From assembly GCA_035578155.1 (NCBI GenBank), contig JAPWDM010000045.1:1923501-1987500 (forward strand): a DNA stretch of 64,000 nucleotides, given 5' to 3'. Below, piece after piece: positions 23,432 to 36,006 of the stretch. Source of the DNA: Brachynemurus nebulosus (Eukaryota > Arthropoda > Insecta > Neuroptera > Myrmeleontidae). Below the pieces are notes generated by a model. It was given only the letters and a program-made list of their open reading frames with translations, did no database searches and was not told where the DNA came from. Each line of letters begins with the position of its first letter. Positions within the stretch are counted from its first letter, which is position 1. A program made the position numbers and the translations under genes.

Positions 23432-23896
23432 TAAAGCGGCCCCTACACGCTCAATAATATTGTGCAATTTATTGAACTTCCTTCCAGACAGTTCAATAAT
23501 TTGTAAAAGAAATTTGTACAATAAATTGAATGTATGAATTCTATAATAATTCAATTGTGGCTTAATTCTAAATATTTAAGTGATAACGATGTTGCGAAGC
23601 AGTAAATAATTACTCTTTCAAATTAATAAGTCAAACTGATGCAATAAATAGCCACCAAATATGGCATTACAAAACAATTAATAAATTGAAACTTAAATAA
23701 ATAAAATCATATTGCGCAATAATATTTGCAAAGCCTACAGACGTTTTACAATATTCATTTATTGCACAATATATTTCAAACTGTTTTTGATCAGCACAAT
23801 ATATTGTACAACCCGTCAATATAACCTACAGACGATCAATAATATTGTACCACCTTAGATTTTGTGCAATATTATTGAGCGTGTAGGGGCCGCTTA
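23432..23896. mobile_element. TA-flanked MITE with CTACACG-frame TIRs, ATATTG word
   Basis: The right end, inverted, reads TAAGCGGCCCCTACACGCTC; the left end is the same with one extra A. Both continue AATAATATTG. Internal copies CCTACAGACG (about 23735 and 23828) are followed by the same ATATTG/CAATAT word. No coding frame. Confidence 0.82.
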
Positions 23897-24163
23897 AGAT
23901 TGATTTTAATTCACATTACTCTTCTGTCATTTAATATAGTAGTATCTTTATGAATACGAACATCTTAAAGTTTCTATTAAAAACTACTATGCCGCTGCCG
24001 CGACAATTCTAAAGCTCTTAAATTCATTTGTTGAATATTAGAAAATAATAAAGAAAAATTTTTTATTTAAATGAAAAGCAACGTTTTTGAAAGTATTGTA
24101 AATACGTATGGAATGCATACGTACTTGTGCAAACACACATTGTCTTGCGCGCCATAAAATTGA

Positions 24164-24198
24164 TGATGATGATAATAATAATAATAGTAATAATATAA
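24164..24198. repeat. (GAT)n/(AAT)n microsatellite
   Basis: GATGATGATGATAATAATAA continuing AAT-rich. Next to it at 24200-24231 is a short direct repeat of GGTGTACG. Confidence 0.85.
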
Positions 24199-24231
24199 TG
24201 TACGGTGTACGTGTTTTGGTGTACGGTGTAC

Positions 24232-24880
24232 TTTGTTTTTAATAACGGGACAAGTGTACAGCTTCCCATTAAATATCCAATTGAAAGACGTACGAGACGA
24301 CATTTATCTCAGCATGTCACTCGGTCAAATATTTGTTCAAGTGAGACGAATGAACACATTTTATAGCGGCGTATAAAAATTAATTTAGCTACGTACGTCT
24401 TCAGCGTGTAGTAGGTACATACTTAATTTAACAGAGGAAAACTCACAAAATAAATTTTTCAAATAGAAATAATAGTCACAAGTGTAACAAAAGTTGAAAA
24501 ACTTATTTTTTGGACAATCTAAATTTTTATATGCAATACGGATAACGCCCTGTGTTTTTTCCTCAGTGATATTTTTTTCAAGTTTCATGTCCACACCGTT
24601 GAATAAACCTATTAAGCACTGGAATAAGGGAAAATTCCTGTCGCAGCATCTTGAGTAACACAGCAACTTTCCTATTTTGTCAGTCAAGTATTTGTAAAGT
24701 AAAAATTTTTGCCGGCACATATTTACTAACAAAATTTAATTAATACGATGAGATCTGTCTATTCTTGATCCCAGGACTTTCTTTTCACTAAATAGAGAGG
24801 TCATTTTTTTTAGATTCAAAATTAGTTTATATAGCAAGCATAATAGTTCAAAAACCCATCTTATGTGATTTTGCTTCCGA
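24232..24880. other. Stretch with an unassigned 115-residue minus-strand frame
   Basis: A minus-strand frame at 24385-24732 has a mixed composition with several Cys (CYSRCCDRN, CPKN, CYTCDYY). I do not recognise it. It could be a decayed transposon fragment or chance in AT-rich DNA; there is no supporting neighbour, splice site or promoter. Confidence 0.2.
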
Positions 24881-24884
24881 GACT

Positions 24885-25562
24885 ACTAAAGTAGCGAAAG
24901 CATTGTGATCACTTTTGAAAAATAAAAATTTTTTCTCTTCAAAATCAAATTTTTTACGCACATTTTACGTTTTAGAGCTTCCTGAACAATTTTGGTTTGG
25001 GCCGTCCGTCTGTCTGTCCGTCTGTGTGTCTCCAATTTTGCACCAAGTGGCATAACTTCCGAACTATTCGATTGTTTTTAATGAAATTTTCAGAAATTAT
25101 GCAGTTTGGCTCCGCGATGGTCCCCTATGAATTTAATCAAAATCGGAGTAACGGTAGCAACGCCGCTACCATGTCATTCCAAAATTGCACCAAGTGGCAT
25201 AACTTCTGAACTACTCAATTCTTTTTTATGAAATTTTCAGAAATTATGTAGTTTGGTTCCTATATGGTCCCCTATGAATTTAATCGAAATCGGAGTAACG
25301 GTAGCTACGCCGCTACCATGAAATCCCATTAAATGTCAATATCTTATTTACTGCTAGTCCTATCTCGCTCAAATTTTTAGGGTATATTGGGGGTTAGTTT
25401 CTAAAATATTTTTGCTATTATTTTATAATTTAGCCTTTAAGTCTTTTGAGTTACAACAGTTTTTTTATAAACTTCAAGGCGAAAATATAATTTCACGGTA
25501 CATAATATGTATATTTGGTAGAAGACTGTTTTAAAGCCTTTTACGACTACGAGGAAGCTGTG
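24885..25562 (-). repeat. Dispersed repeat, copy 2 (inverted relative to 17.9 kb)
   Basis: Inverse of 17929-18656: GCTTCCGAGACTACTAAA, TTTTACGTTTTAGAGCTTCC, GTCCGTCTGTCTGTCC, TGCACCAAGTGGCATAACTT (twice) and AGTTACAACAGTTTTTTTAT. The minisatellite is shorter here. A 70-residue frame over it is only the simple repeat. Confidence 0.8.
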
Positions 25563-26508
25563 TGCCCACCCTATTGGCAGCGTATTTTCTAATGCTCTTT
25601 ATACAATGGCTTAAAAAAAAATTTGAAAAACTATGCTTACGATTCATATTTACATAATACATGGTAAACTAACAATAATAATAACACTCCTTGTTATAAC
25701 ACTAGCAGGAGCACTGGGAATATTATAAAGACGTTTTACAATTTTTCTATTCAGTTATATAACAAATTGTATAAAATCCTACAAAAAATGGAAGCGCTGC
25801 GTATAACATTTTAACGTTATTCACAGAGCCCCCGTCATTTAAAGTTTTGCTAGCATGATGGAAGAACACCTAATTTGCGCCCAATTCTCGATGTTTAAGT
25901 TATGAAAAACACGTTTTTTTTCCCTATAGAACGACTAGGTTAAGAGTTCCTTATGTATTTCATGTTTCCTCGAAAACGATTAGAACACTAACTCAATTTC
26001 TATTAACACACTTAAATAACACCTAATACCTGTATACCAATTTTTTATATAATACTTTCATGGGATTTTTCATTGGCGTCAGCTAGCTTGGTGAAGGTGA
26101 TTATTTTTGAAAAAAATGACGCAGGCAATATGTGTTGCGAAAGTCTTTCACCTCCCTTTACCATATTCCGCCATACAACAAACACTAACTGTCATGAAAA
26201 CCATTTTTAAAATTTCGTAGTTCCAAGAACGAAATCCTTATGAATGCGTGATTTTTGTCATTGCAGAGGTGGTTCATCCACAACTGACCACTTTGTAATA
26301 GACAGTGTTGGATCTTATACAATTTAAGAGACAGTGTCATTTAGGCAAAATTTTAGGTTATCATGTTATCAACAAATTAAAGGCTAATATTAATCTATGA
26401 AATCCTGACTTACTATTTGTTCGACACATACTTTCCGAATTTTTGTGATACATTTGCGTGTAAAAAGTCACCTACAATTTTATTCAATTTCCCTACATAA
26501 TAGCTATT
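25563..26508. other. AT-rich stretch, nothing specific
   Basis: No feature recognised. Confidence 0.45.
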
Positions 26509-26632
26509 TATGCAACAAGTACATAATGAAGATCTTTATGAACGAGCCGTGTTTATGGCTGAGCGAGCTTCTGAGCGAGGCCAATAAAAAACGGCGAGTT
26601 CATAAAGTCAAATTATGTACAAGTTGCATACA
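26509..26632. mobile_element. Small hairpin element with GAGCGAG palindromic core
   Basis: GCAACAAGTACATAATGAAG (from 26512) continuing ATCTTTATGAAC pairs with the inverse of 26600-26630, GCAACTTGTACATAATTTGA continuing CTTTATGAAC. The core ACGAGCCGT...GCCTGAGCGAGC-like section has GAGCGAG twice (about 26567 and 26573-26580) and ends AACGGCGAG, so the stem partly continues. A 105-residue frame across it is an artefact. Confidence 0.6.
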
Positions 26633-26819
26633 AAGCTTTTATGTACGACTGCTAATATTCCTAAAAATAGTTGGCAAAGAAAAATTTATTATAAATGTTA
26701 AAGCATGCTTTGGTTGTGATTATCTGTCATCTGATGTTAATATAATACTGCGACATTTTTAGAAGATTTCTCAATTAAAGTTACTAATATTTAAAGACGA
26801 GAGGAAGAAATTGCCTGGA

Positions 26820-27025
26820 ATAAATATTAATAGTAGTTCAGATTGTGTAATTAATATTAATTATATAAATATTTGTAAATATGGTATACAAAATAATTCT
26901 TAAAGTTAGTGTGTTTTTTGTTTAGTGTAAAATTGAAAATAAAATTTATCAAGTAGACTTTATCATAATTCTTTATGGCACTTGTGCTTTTTGCTTTTCA
27001 TTATGCAACTGGTGCCCAAAAGTAC
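26820..27025 (+). repeat. Dispersed repeat, copy 2 (direct copy of 21.4 kb)
   Basis: Same order of shared words as at 21425-21625, including GATTGTGTAATTAATATTAA and TTTTCATTATGCAACTGGTG. Divergence is moderate. Confidence 0.68.
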
Positions 27026-27769
27026 TACTTTTCATATCTCTTAGCAATGCAATAAAGTAGGCTTTTATGATTCAGTTGTACATAAAAGTATTTGATTACA
27101 AAAATATTTCTACTATCTATATATCAATAGAGATGTACTACATATGTAATTGTTCTTGTCTAACACTTTTTGCACTTAAAATTTTTGCTGACTTCATAAT
27201 GCAATTAGGTACTTCACTATATTTTTTTATAAACATAAATAGTAAGTGTACAATAAAATAACATACCTAAGTAATAAAGTGATGATAATGAAGTAATGAA
27301 ATAAAAAACTTGAAATACATCAGTCTGTCTGTCTACATGTACATTAAATATCAGATTTCAATATCAGATTTAACCGAGTGACCAACAACAACTGATTTAA
27401 AGAAAAAATCAAAACGTTATTTAAAAAAAAAAATTAATTACATTTTTTGTGATAAAATTCGTTTATTGAGCATTTTAAAAACCTGTTATTTGACTATTGA
27501 TTCATCAGAAAAAAAAAATTATGTCATTCTTTATAAAATAAAGATCACATCTGTCACATAAATACATGAAATAATTATCTGTAAAAAAACATTAAGATCA
27601 GTGAACAGTTAACCATATACTCCAAAAAAACGTTTTCTTTTGTAAATTTATACAACAATTCAACATAATTTATATAATTTGCACAAATCAGATAAGTATT
27701 ACGTCATACGGTATCTAATATTATAACGTGCCGAATAAAACAATTTTGTATTTTCATACTAGGGCAGAT
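27026..27769. other. AT-rich stretch, nothing specific
   Basis: No feature recognised. Confidence 0.45.
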
Positions 27770-28065
27770 TCTACACTATAAGTCCCGTTCTCGATACGTT
27801 TGCTCTCGATAAAATATTCTTACATAAGGAACAATGAATGTATCCATAGCACCGCTACCATCCAAGAACGATCCCGATCGCAGCTAAGTACCAATATATG
27901 TCGAATCTAATGGGAACGAGAGCACACTTCTCATAACTTTTACCTTTTTTGATCCCACTTTACTCCGTTGTCACTCAGTTATACTAAGAGAATCGAAAGC
28001 GAACAGAAAGTATATCGAGAGTGACACTATTGGGATCTGTCGAATGGCGGTATGACATCTGGTGT
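27770..28065. mobile_element. Possible decayed MITE with TTCTACAC start
   Basis: TAGGGCAGATTCTACACTAT, then repeated CTCGATA, GAACG and CCCGTTCTCG/CGAGAACGGG-like words in both orientations through about 28050 (e.g. GGGAACGAGAGC near 27911). It resembles the CTACACG-frame elements, but no convincing right end was found. Confidence 0.3.
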
Positions 28066-29157
28066 TGAAAAATCAGATTATTCTTAAAGTGCATTTGTTG
28101 AAATGTTATTTATGAGCTGAATTTTGTAAATCTGAAAATACATACAATTGATTTGATTTTTCCATTCATTTACAATTCTCCAGTTATTTTATGACGTTTT
28201 CTATTTAAATTTGATGTTTGTATACTCTAAATTGTAATATTCATTAACTCATTCATCCATTTTTCATATTTTTACCACATTTTAACTTTTACAGATGTAA
28301 AATTTTCTCTCCAACAAAATCTCTTTGTTTTGGGCTTGTGTCAACCTAAATACAAACAGTTCTAATATTTATCATTTTTTCTTAATATAGCACTGGTTAC
28401 TATATATGGAACTAACGTTAATGCACTTTTTTGTCAGCCATTTTTTTGAAGCTCCTCCTTTTGGACAGTTCCCAATAGTTTGGAAAGAAAACGAGCAGTT
28501 AACAGCACTGCAATGTGAACAATTGAACATAATAAGATTTTACCGGAAGGAGACGAGTGCGTATTGAAAGTGTCACAATATATATGTGGAATTGACTTAA
28601 ATGCGGCAGATAGCCAAGAAGCACCTGAAAATCCTAAAATATTTCACTTGCTATAAGGAAAAGATACAGTATATGTGAATAATGGTCCATTGGATGGCTT
28701 GGGTTTTGTTGTCAAATGTTTTAATAACGATTTGTCTGTTTCAGGTTATCATATCTGCGATCTAATAAAAAATATGAGCAAAGCTAAACTTCAACTGAAT
28801 AATATTAAAACTTTAAGAAGAAAAAGTAAAAAACTTAAAATTAATTTTTTGAATGCCATCATTCGGATGATGAAAATGCAGAACTGTTCAATGCACAGGC
28901 ACATAATGAATGTTTTAATGCTGAAAATGACGTTTGTATTTGTGATTTTTGTAATTTGTGTTAGTTTTTGTGGATGTTTTATTAATCTAATTATTATTAC
29001 ATATTGAGCGACATAATATTTTTTTTTAGAATTTTTCCAACATATTAATTATTTTTAAATAGCTAATGGAATAGCTAATATCTGAATTGAACGTTTGAAA
29101 TTTTAGTATCATATAATAGCCACAGAAACATATTTTTATATATTTCTAACTTAAAAA
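28066..29157. other. AT-rich stretch with an unassigned 110-residue frame
   Basis: A plus-strand frame at 28675-29007 begins NNGPLDGLGF and contains a Lys/Leu/Arg-rich segment (KTLRRKSKKLKINFL) faintly like the coiled coil of THAP-type transposases. There is a possible splice acceptor (TCTGTTTCAG) inside it at about 28735-28744. The evidence is too weak to call a gene. Confidence 0.2.
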
Positions 29158-29466
29158 ATGACGAATTTCCATACAAATTTTCATTCCCTATTTAACCCAC
29201 TTAGGGGACGAATTTTTAAAAATCTTTTCATTGCTCACCTACGTTACATAGGGAAATACTGTGAAAAATGTCATTCTTCTAAATCCAATGGTTTAAGCTG
29301 TGCGTTGCCTGTCAGGCAGTCGTCAGTCAGTGTTAGAGATTTATTAGGTACGTTTATCAATACTTCAACCAAACGCTTTTATCAAGCCTACCTTTTTAAC
29401 ACCCAAACTCACAGAACGACTCAGCAGATAATATCAAAAACAGATTCCAATCATAAAAGCCTTTGA
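29158..29466 (+). repeat. Probable dispersed-repeat fragment
   Basis: TTCCATACAAATTTTCATTC, then CTTAGGGGACGAATTTTTAA and AAATCTTTTCATTGC, resemble phrases I know from widespread insect repeats (recall, not a search). The open frame of 102 residues is explained by this and is not called a gene. Confidence 0.3.
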
Positions 29467-29866
29467 AGCGATCAAAATAAAGCCATCTTAACCACGAAAA
29501 AGTTTATTTATCGGTAGTGTTTAAATTCCTTGTTTACCAACGCAAATCCACTCATGCTTAGAAATATAGAAAATATCGGCAAAATGTCACAAATGTCAAC
29601 AATTACTTGACGCTTCTTCAGAAAAACGAGAATTAAAGACTGTATAGTTAAAACACGGGTGACAAAAAATTCAAGTGACTTCGTGTTTGCAAAAATGTTA
29701 TTAAGTGAAGATCATTTGTAACCTCACCCACTTTCTGGCTATATTCTTGAACTGTATATAAAATTATATATTTACATTTAAAGAGTAGGTACCTATACAA
29801 CATTTTGGTGTTTACAAATAATAAATTGATCAATAATCGTAATATCTTACTGATTTCAATTCATAA
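29467..29866. other. AT-rich stretch, nothing specific
   Basis: No feature recognised. Confidence 0.45.
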
Positions 29867-30910
29867 TAAGGTAACGGGCCTAGTTTCTGACCTTTTAAGA
29901 AAGACGGCTGAGGTTAAACGACAGTAATAAATATAAGTTTAAACTTAAGAGACAATTAACACTATGAGGCCCGAGCACTTTCACAGTAAACTTCCCCGGA
30001 AGCCGACAATATTTTTAAACAAAATTATGTAAACAAGTACATAAAATGATTCCACAGAACACTAAATGCTTCAACATGTACGTGTTAGGCAGGTCAGAAA
30101 ATGAGTACATACATAGTTATTATTTTTGATAAAATACACATATACATACAAACATACAATACACACATTCATACGTATGTGGATACAAATATTATTTGTA
30201 AATAAAAGATGCAGCCTAAATATTTTGATAATAAAACATATTGTTATGTATATTTAATACATAATATGTACAAAAAATGGAAAGTGTCCGGTACGTAGTA
30301 ATAAATTATTTTTATTAGAATAACATAAAATCCTTTTTATAAGTATGTATTTTTAAGTGTTTTGTTTATTATTCTAAATATTGATCGCGGTCGGCCTCTG
30401 AGGATGTTTTGTTTGGTTTCGGATGCCGAAGCCATGGGACTGAAAGTGTTAATAATTTTATCAACTAGTTTATGGCTTTCAAAATAAAGTCATACAAGTA
30501 AAATAATTATTTGAATTGAATTAATAATTTAAATTAATGTTTTAAAAATTGACAAAAAGGACCCAGTTTCTGACCTTCAAAATTTCTCATGTGACAGTTT
30601 TTGACCCTGACAGTTGCCTAGTTTCTGATCCTTAAATTTAAAAATACAGTTTTTTAAAATTTAATTTATAAATAATTTTTTATTGATAAAAATGAATGTT
30701 TAATGTTATATACGTTATGAAAAATAACAAAAACTAATCGAAGATAACTATAAATAACAAAATAACTAACAAAAACTGGTTAGAATTTAATTGGGCCATA
30801 CCACTTTAGAAGTGAGCCTAGTAATTGACCCTTATATTTTAATAATAAAAATCATTCTAAGGTATTTTATAAATATTTTAAAATAAATTTTAAACAAATA
30901 TTAACCTGCT

Positions 30911-32632
30911 TATAGGGTGAGAGTGCTAAAAGTCGGCCACTTAAACAATTGATGATATGCAGAATTCTGAATTTTGAATTTACGCGTATTTTTGTCATCT
31001 CTTTAAGTACTTTTAAGTATCGCCTTTCTAACTAAATAGAGATTAAATTTCTAAATTAATAAACAATTACAATATTTTAATTTTTATCTTTAAAAATGTA
31101 TTTCCCTTAAGTCGGCCACCTGTGCCCTAAAGTCGGCCAAAAATGTTCCTAAGGTCGGCCACCCGGATTTTTCATAATAGAAATGAATTACTTGATTGTA
31201 GTTGATTACAAGAGTAAGGAAAACGTTTAAAGAAAACTCTTTAGCATTAAAATATTTTATTAATTTAAATTTAAACTAAAATAGAATTATAAAAGAACAT
31301 TTTTAAATATTTTTTAATCAATAACAACATTACATATTAATATTAAATAAACTGATAATTTTTGGCAAAAATAATATTAACGTTCAATAATTATCGTAAT
31401 TTGTAGTTTCTAAATTACAAAAGATGTAATTTAATTACATTAATACGATTACTTTTGCTTAAGACATAAATATGCATAAAACTGCTATTATCTAAATTAA
31501 AGCAATTTCGATTGTTAAAAGAGGAAATTAAGGTCAAGTTGACAAATAAATTTTTTGTTATGTCAATATTGGGACTAACAGAGCCTGATTTAATCAGTTA
31601 TAATCACTTTATGATAAGTAATTCGATATCGATAATTTTCGATAACGAAAAGTAGGTTTTAATATTTGCAATACGTTTGGAATACCCATAACTTGCTTCG
31701 CTTAAGCCTTCAAAAATTTCGTTATTTTTTCGCTACGACGCACCGTTTACGAGATATTTACGATCAAAAGTTTATGTTTTCGAAAAGTAACGAAATGTAA
31801 TTTTTTTAAAAATATGTTACTGCTTACCAACTCAATCGGACTAATTGGGCCTAAATTAACCAGTTATAACCAATTTTTGATAAGTAATTCGATATCGATA
31901 ATTTTCGATAACGAAAAGTAGGTTTTAATAGTCGCAATACGTTTGGAATACCCATAACTTGCTTCGCTTAAGCCTTCAAAAATTTCGTTATTTTGTCACT
32001 ACGACGCACCGTTTATGAAATATTTACGATCAAAATTTACGATTACGAAAAGTATCGTTTAAATACAAATAATAAAAAACATTTCGATTTTAGAATAGCG
32101 TAACTTCAGAAGCACTTATTATGACCACTACCTACAACTAGTGTGTTAATAATAATAATATGTACATGAAAAATAGTTTGTTGACGGCCTGGCCGACCTT
32201 AGGATTTCTTCACAAATTTTATCCCTAATGTCGGCCACCCGTTTATTTTTTAAATTTCAAACGATAAACGTTTTAAACAATTTCTAACTTCTTTGGAGGT
32301 GTATAATGTAATCAGTTTCATAAATTTAATCGTTACTGTTAAAAACTTTAAGAATAATTGCTTATTTCCCGCACTGACTAAACTTACAAATTATAGAACG
32401 GCCGATTCATTTTCAACACAAATTGCCATTTATCAATCGATTAAGTGTAATAAAACACTAACTACTTGACAAAAAATATTCATTTTAGAAATCGTACATC
32501 TAGAATAGGTGAACCTTTTGTTTCCATGTGATTTCCAAGCATTTTTTATTTCTTAAGGCCTTATTTTAAAAAAAAAAGCAACAAGTGGCCGACCTTAGGG
32601 CACCGGCCGACATTAGGCAATCCCACCCTATA
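30911..32632. mobile_element. Nested TA-flanked element with CTAAGGTCGGCCAC motif array (about 1.7 kb)
   Basis: The ends are TATAGGGTGAGAGTGCTAAA and, inverted, TATAGGGTGGGATTGCCTAA, each followed by a GTCGGCC word. GTCGGCCA words sit near 30932, 31112, 31132, 31153 and 32232 (plus) and inverted near 32190, 32586 and 32605. An internal tandem duplication of 266 bp is at about 31540-32070. No transposase frame. Confidence 0.82.
31540..32070. repeat. 266-bp tandem duplication
   Basis: ATTCGATATCGATAATTTTC at 31621 and 31887, followed in both by GATAACGAAAAGTAGG, ACGTTTGGAATACCCATAAC and TTGCTTCGCTTAAGCCTTCA. The units differ at few positions. Confidence 0.92.
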
Positions 32633-32940
32633 TTTTTAATTAAGTTTTCATACTTACATGATGAATATTGCACAGATCAAAATGAGTACTTTGTAACATA
32701 AACTGTTAGGAAACTACCATAAAAATAGTTTTTACACACATTTTAAACTTAAAAATTTTTTTTTATTTAGTTAATATATTCTAAACTTTTTAAATTGCTG
32801 TTCATTAGACACAGAATAGGTTACTTTAAATTAAGAATTTATTTTTTTTCTTATTTAAAATATAGTTTTTTTATTAATTTATAACAAAGTTGAAAAGTTC
32901 AGAAACTGGGCCAGGGTCAATTACCGGGTCTTTTACCTTA

Positions 32941-34411
32941 TGTACTTCTTACTATTTAATACTCATGTTAAAAATGTTATAGACCAAGAGCCAGCGTGCA
33001 CTTCAATCAGAAAGTTTTCTACTGTCCGTAATTTTGTGTAAAAAAAAAACTTTATCTATGTCTGGAATATATGCCGACAACCCGACTGAGCAAGCTCGGT
33101 CCCACAAAGAACAATCATTTGTTCAAAATTGTCAAAAATGATCCTGGGGAAATATTTGAAAAAATATTTATTTTCCAAAAAAGGTTTATTATGAAATTTA
33201 TTTCTTGCAAATTTTACGACAGAAACGATATTTTTCCTCGTAAATTATTTTGAGATATTCGACAAACTAGTGCAAAAAGATAACAATTTATTTTAATGCA
33301 GTTATTGCCTTGCAAAATGGACATGTAAATTTTAAACAGGCAAATTTCTCACAAAAAGTGCATTTTATGAGTAAAAGTAACTAATCTTTTCTATGGTATA
33401 ATCCATATGTGACAAATTTAATTTTTAACAATAAATAATCTTCCTTTATTGCAAAATCAATATTTTTTAAGATAATACAAAATACCTGCAAACCATTCTT
33501 GATGATTTTTAATCGACTAGATCGCCAACTTATATTTCAAATAGGCTATCTTTATACCCAATTTCAACCGGCAGAATATACTCACAGCACTTGCTCTTGG
33601 TCTATTATCGGCAAAATATATAGTATTCATAGATGGATTCATTTATTGATACTATTTAACCGGCAAAATGAACATTTTAATAAATAATTATATTACTATT
33701 AAAACCCCACAGGCATTCATTCGTATCACAAACTTTATTTATTTACGAAATATCACTAAAAACTCACCCACAGAACTAGAAAATACATAGTACATAACCT
33801 AATTTTAAAATGATAAAAGGGATTTTAATTCATTAGCAATTAAATCAGTTTAAGTTCAAACCGCATATTGTTAAATTACAGGTTATAGGCGTATATAAAA
33901 TAATATCATATTAAAATTAAGTACATTTGGGAGCCATAATTATACGAAATGATAATTGCATAGTCCAAATATTCAAACCACTTAAAACTCTGTTCAATAA
34001 TACTAACTACAGTTTGTAGATAAATGTAGGTTAATTGTTCTATATGGTTTTTATAGACTACTGCAGATATACAAATTATAAATTTTTCATTATTTCTATA
34101 AAATCCTCTTTTACGATTGTTGTTTGGGTAGATGACAAGATTTAAAATAAAAATTGAAACTGCTTTTAATAAATCATACAAAATCGGAAAAACTATGAAA
34201 AAAGCAGAAAAATTTAGATAATTAACACTACAGAGGTTTACTTTGTGAAAATCCATATTAACAATATGAGATCGTTGCTTTGTTACTTTTCACAATAAAA
34301 TTATAAGACATATACGAATCGACTTTCGGCTTTTACGCCATCGTTAGGTGAAATACAATTAAAAGACTGGATTGAATAATGTATTAATGGAAGACGAATG
34401 ATGATAATAAG
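32941..34411. other. AT-rich stretch, nothing specific
   Basis: A 116-residue minus-strand frame (33906-34256) is hydrophobic and AT-driven and resembles nothing I recognise. No other feature. Confidence 0.4.
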
Positions 34412-34622
34412 TACAGTCGTCACTCAAGTTGTTGACGATTTTACTTACTGACAATGATCGTAGTTTACCTCAAGTTATAAACAAACTATGCGCATGTACC
34501 CAAGGTTATACGTGCTGTGTGGTGCTGTGGCAATGCGTACATACGTATGGCTTCTATAACTAGAAGTAAACTACGATTATTGTCAATAAGTTAAATCGCC
34601 AATAACTTGAGCGACGACTGTA
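34412..34622. mobile_element. TA-flanked MITE (211 bp), mariner-like
   Basis: TACAGTCGTCACTCAAGTTG and the inverse of the right end TACAGTCGTCGCTCAAGTTA continue matching for about 60 bp (GACAATRATCGTAGTTTAC). TA at both edges and CAGTCGTCRCTCAAGTTRTT ends fit Tc1/mariner MITEs. Confidence 0.86.
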
Positions 34623-34767
34623 TATAAATGCAAGCAGATTAAACGAAATATCTTTTTCAACAAAACAATTCCTAAATATTTAAACAAATGTACCTGTTTA
34701 CTATTCGAACTTTTAGATTTTATACAGAGGCGTAACTGCAAAATGTGTTACACCAGTAGTACGCGCA

Positions 34768-35167
34768 CAGAGGCGTAGCGAGCATAACTAGCGCCCGGTG
34801 CGTGACACTTTATTTGCGCCCCTTTAACGTCTAAAATTTTAAAAATTTTAGGTAGTGGAACGGTGTATTTAAAATTTCGGAAAAAATTCTTTCTCGTAAA
34901 TTTGAATTTTAAATTTTTCCCTAAAAGTTAATTTGCTCACCAGTGCTTTGTTTGTATAACTATATATATGGAGTCATAAAATGGAAGTAATTTTGTAATT
35001 TCCCTACATTTTCACGTAACAAAATTTTAATGACAAACAAAATAATTTAAAGTAATAGCGCCCCTCCTATTAGCTTTTAACGCTCCTCTTATTAGCTTTT
35101 AGCGCCTCTCTCAAAGTGGTGCCCTGGTCATGATAGCACTCCTTGCACTCCCCTCGCTTCGCCACTG
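34768..35167. mobile_element. hAT-type MITE, about 400 bp
   Basis: CAGAGGCGTAGCGAG and, inverted, CAGTGGCGAAGCGAG. Flanks TACGCGCA and TACACGCG are similar with an indel. It contains GCGCCCGGTGCGTGACACTT, a phrase also present in inverted form in the element at 43.6 kb. A 74-residue minus frame overlaps its right end and is not a gene. Confidence 0.75.
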
Positions 35168-36006
35168 TACACGCGACACTTCCCTGAAACCTACGGCTAG
35201 TATACTGATGCCAAAGAGAGGTAGTGATCCTAATTTCTTGAATTGCACCTAACAACCTAATTCCAAATTCCAAACACCTAATGTTGAGCAACACTACGTT
35301 TTACAGAATAGGAGCAAACGAGAGAAATTTTTTAAAAAATATTTCAAATTTTTAAGAGTAAAAAAAAAAGATTAGCTCTTACAAAAACAAAAATTTGTAA
35401 CAAATGTAACAAAATTTCCACATTTTCCATAAAAGTACTTGTAATTTTGTTATATAATTTAATTATTTTTTCACTAGTCAGCTTACGAATCAACATAAGA
35501 TTTAAATTTTTTTATTCTAAATTCTTGTCGGCTACAAAACTCATCATTTTTCTTGTAGAAACTCAACCGTCTAAAATAACACATTTAAAAAGAACACCTG
35601 TTGAAAGGTTTTCTAATATTTTCTGTAAAAAAATTTTTGTGAAGTACTGTATATTATACGTAATACGACCAATTTTGCTATTTCACCTAACCGGAAGCTG
35701 TATATAGGTGCAATCTCCCCAAATGTGCAATGTAATAAATGTCGTAATAGAATTTTAAATGAGGCTAGGGTTGACCCATTTACCGTGTAATAAAAAAAAA
35801 ACTATATATTATCTACATTGGTGTCCAAAATGTTCTTATTTGAAATCAGTCCAAATTATGTTTATTATTATATTTACTATCATACTATTCCTTCTCAAAA
35901 TCATCAGCAATAGAACTTTATGTTTCACTCCTGGTATCCGAAGTTAATAACCTACATTTTGTTATTATTACAAAAAGGTCGGCGACCTGCAATTGGCGAC
36001 AAAGTT
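35168..36006. other. AT-rich stretch, nothing specific
   Basis: No gene or repeat recognised. Confidence 0.45.

Larger units (their letters stand above)
29867..32940. mobile_element. TA-flanked element with GCCTAGTTTCTGACC motif array (about 3.1 kb incl. insert)
   Basis: The left end TAAGGTAACGGGCCTAGTTT and the inverse of the right (TAAGGTAAAAGACCCGGTAA, then GGCCCAGTTTCTGA) match with a small insertion. Copies of GCCYAGTTTCTGACCCTT occur near 29878, 30561, 30616 and 30815 (plus) and inverted near 32901. It is interrupted by the element at 30911-32632, leaving about 1.35 kb of its own sequence. No transposase frame. Confidence 0.7.

Noticed and set aside
24997..25209. 70-residue plus-strand frame beginning MGRPSVCPSVC
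   Set aside because: It translates the GTCCGTCTGTCT simple repeat inside a dispersed repeat.
28675..29007. Possible THAP-like transposase fragment
   Set aside because: Only a short Lys/Leu/Arg-rich stretch is suggestive; no zinc-coordinating residues or catalytic motif seen.
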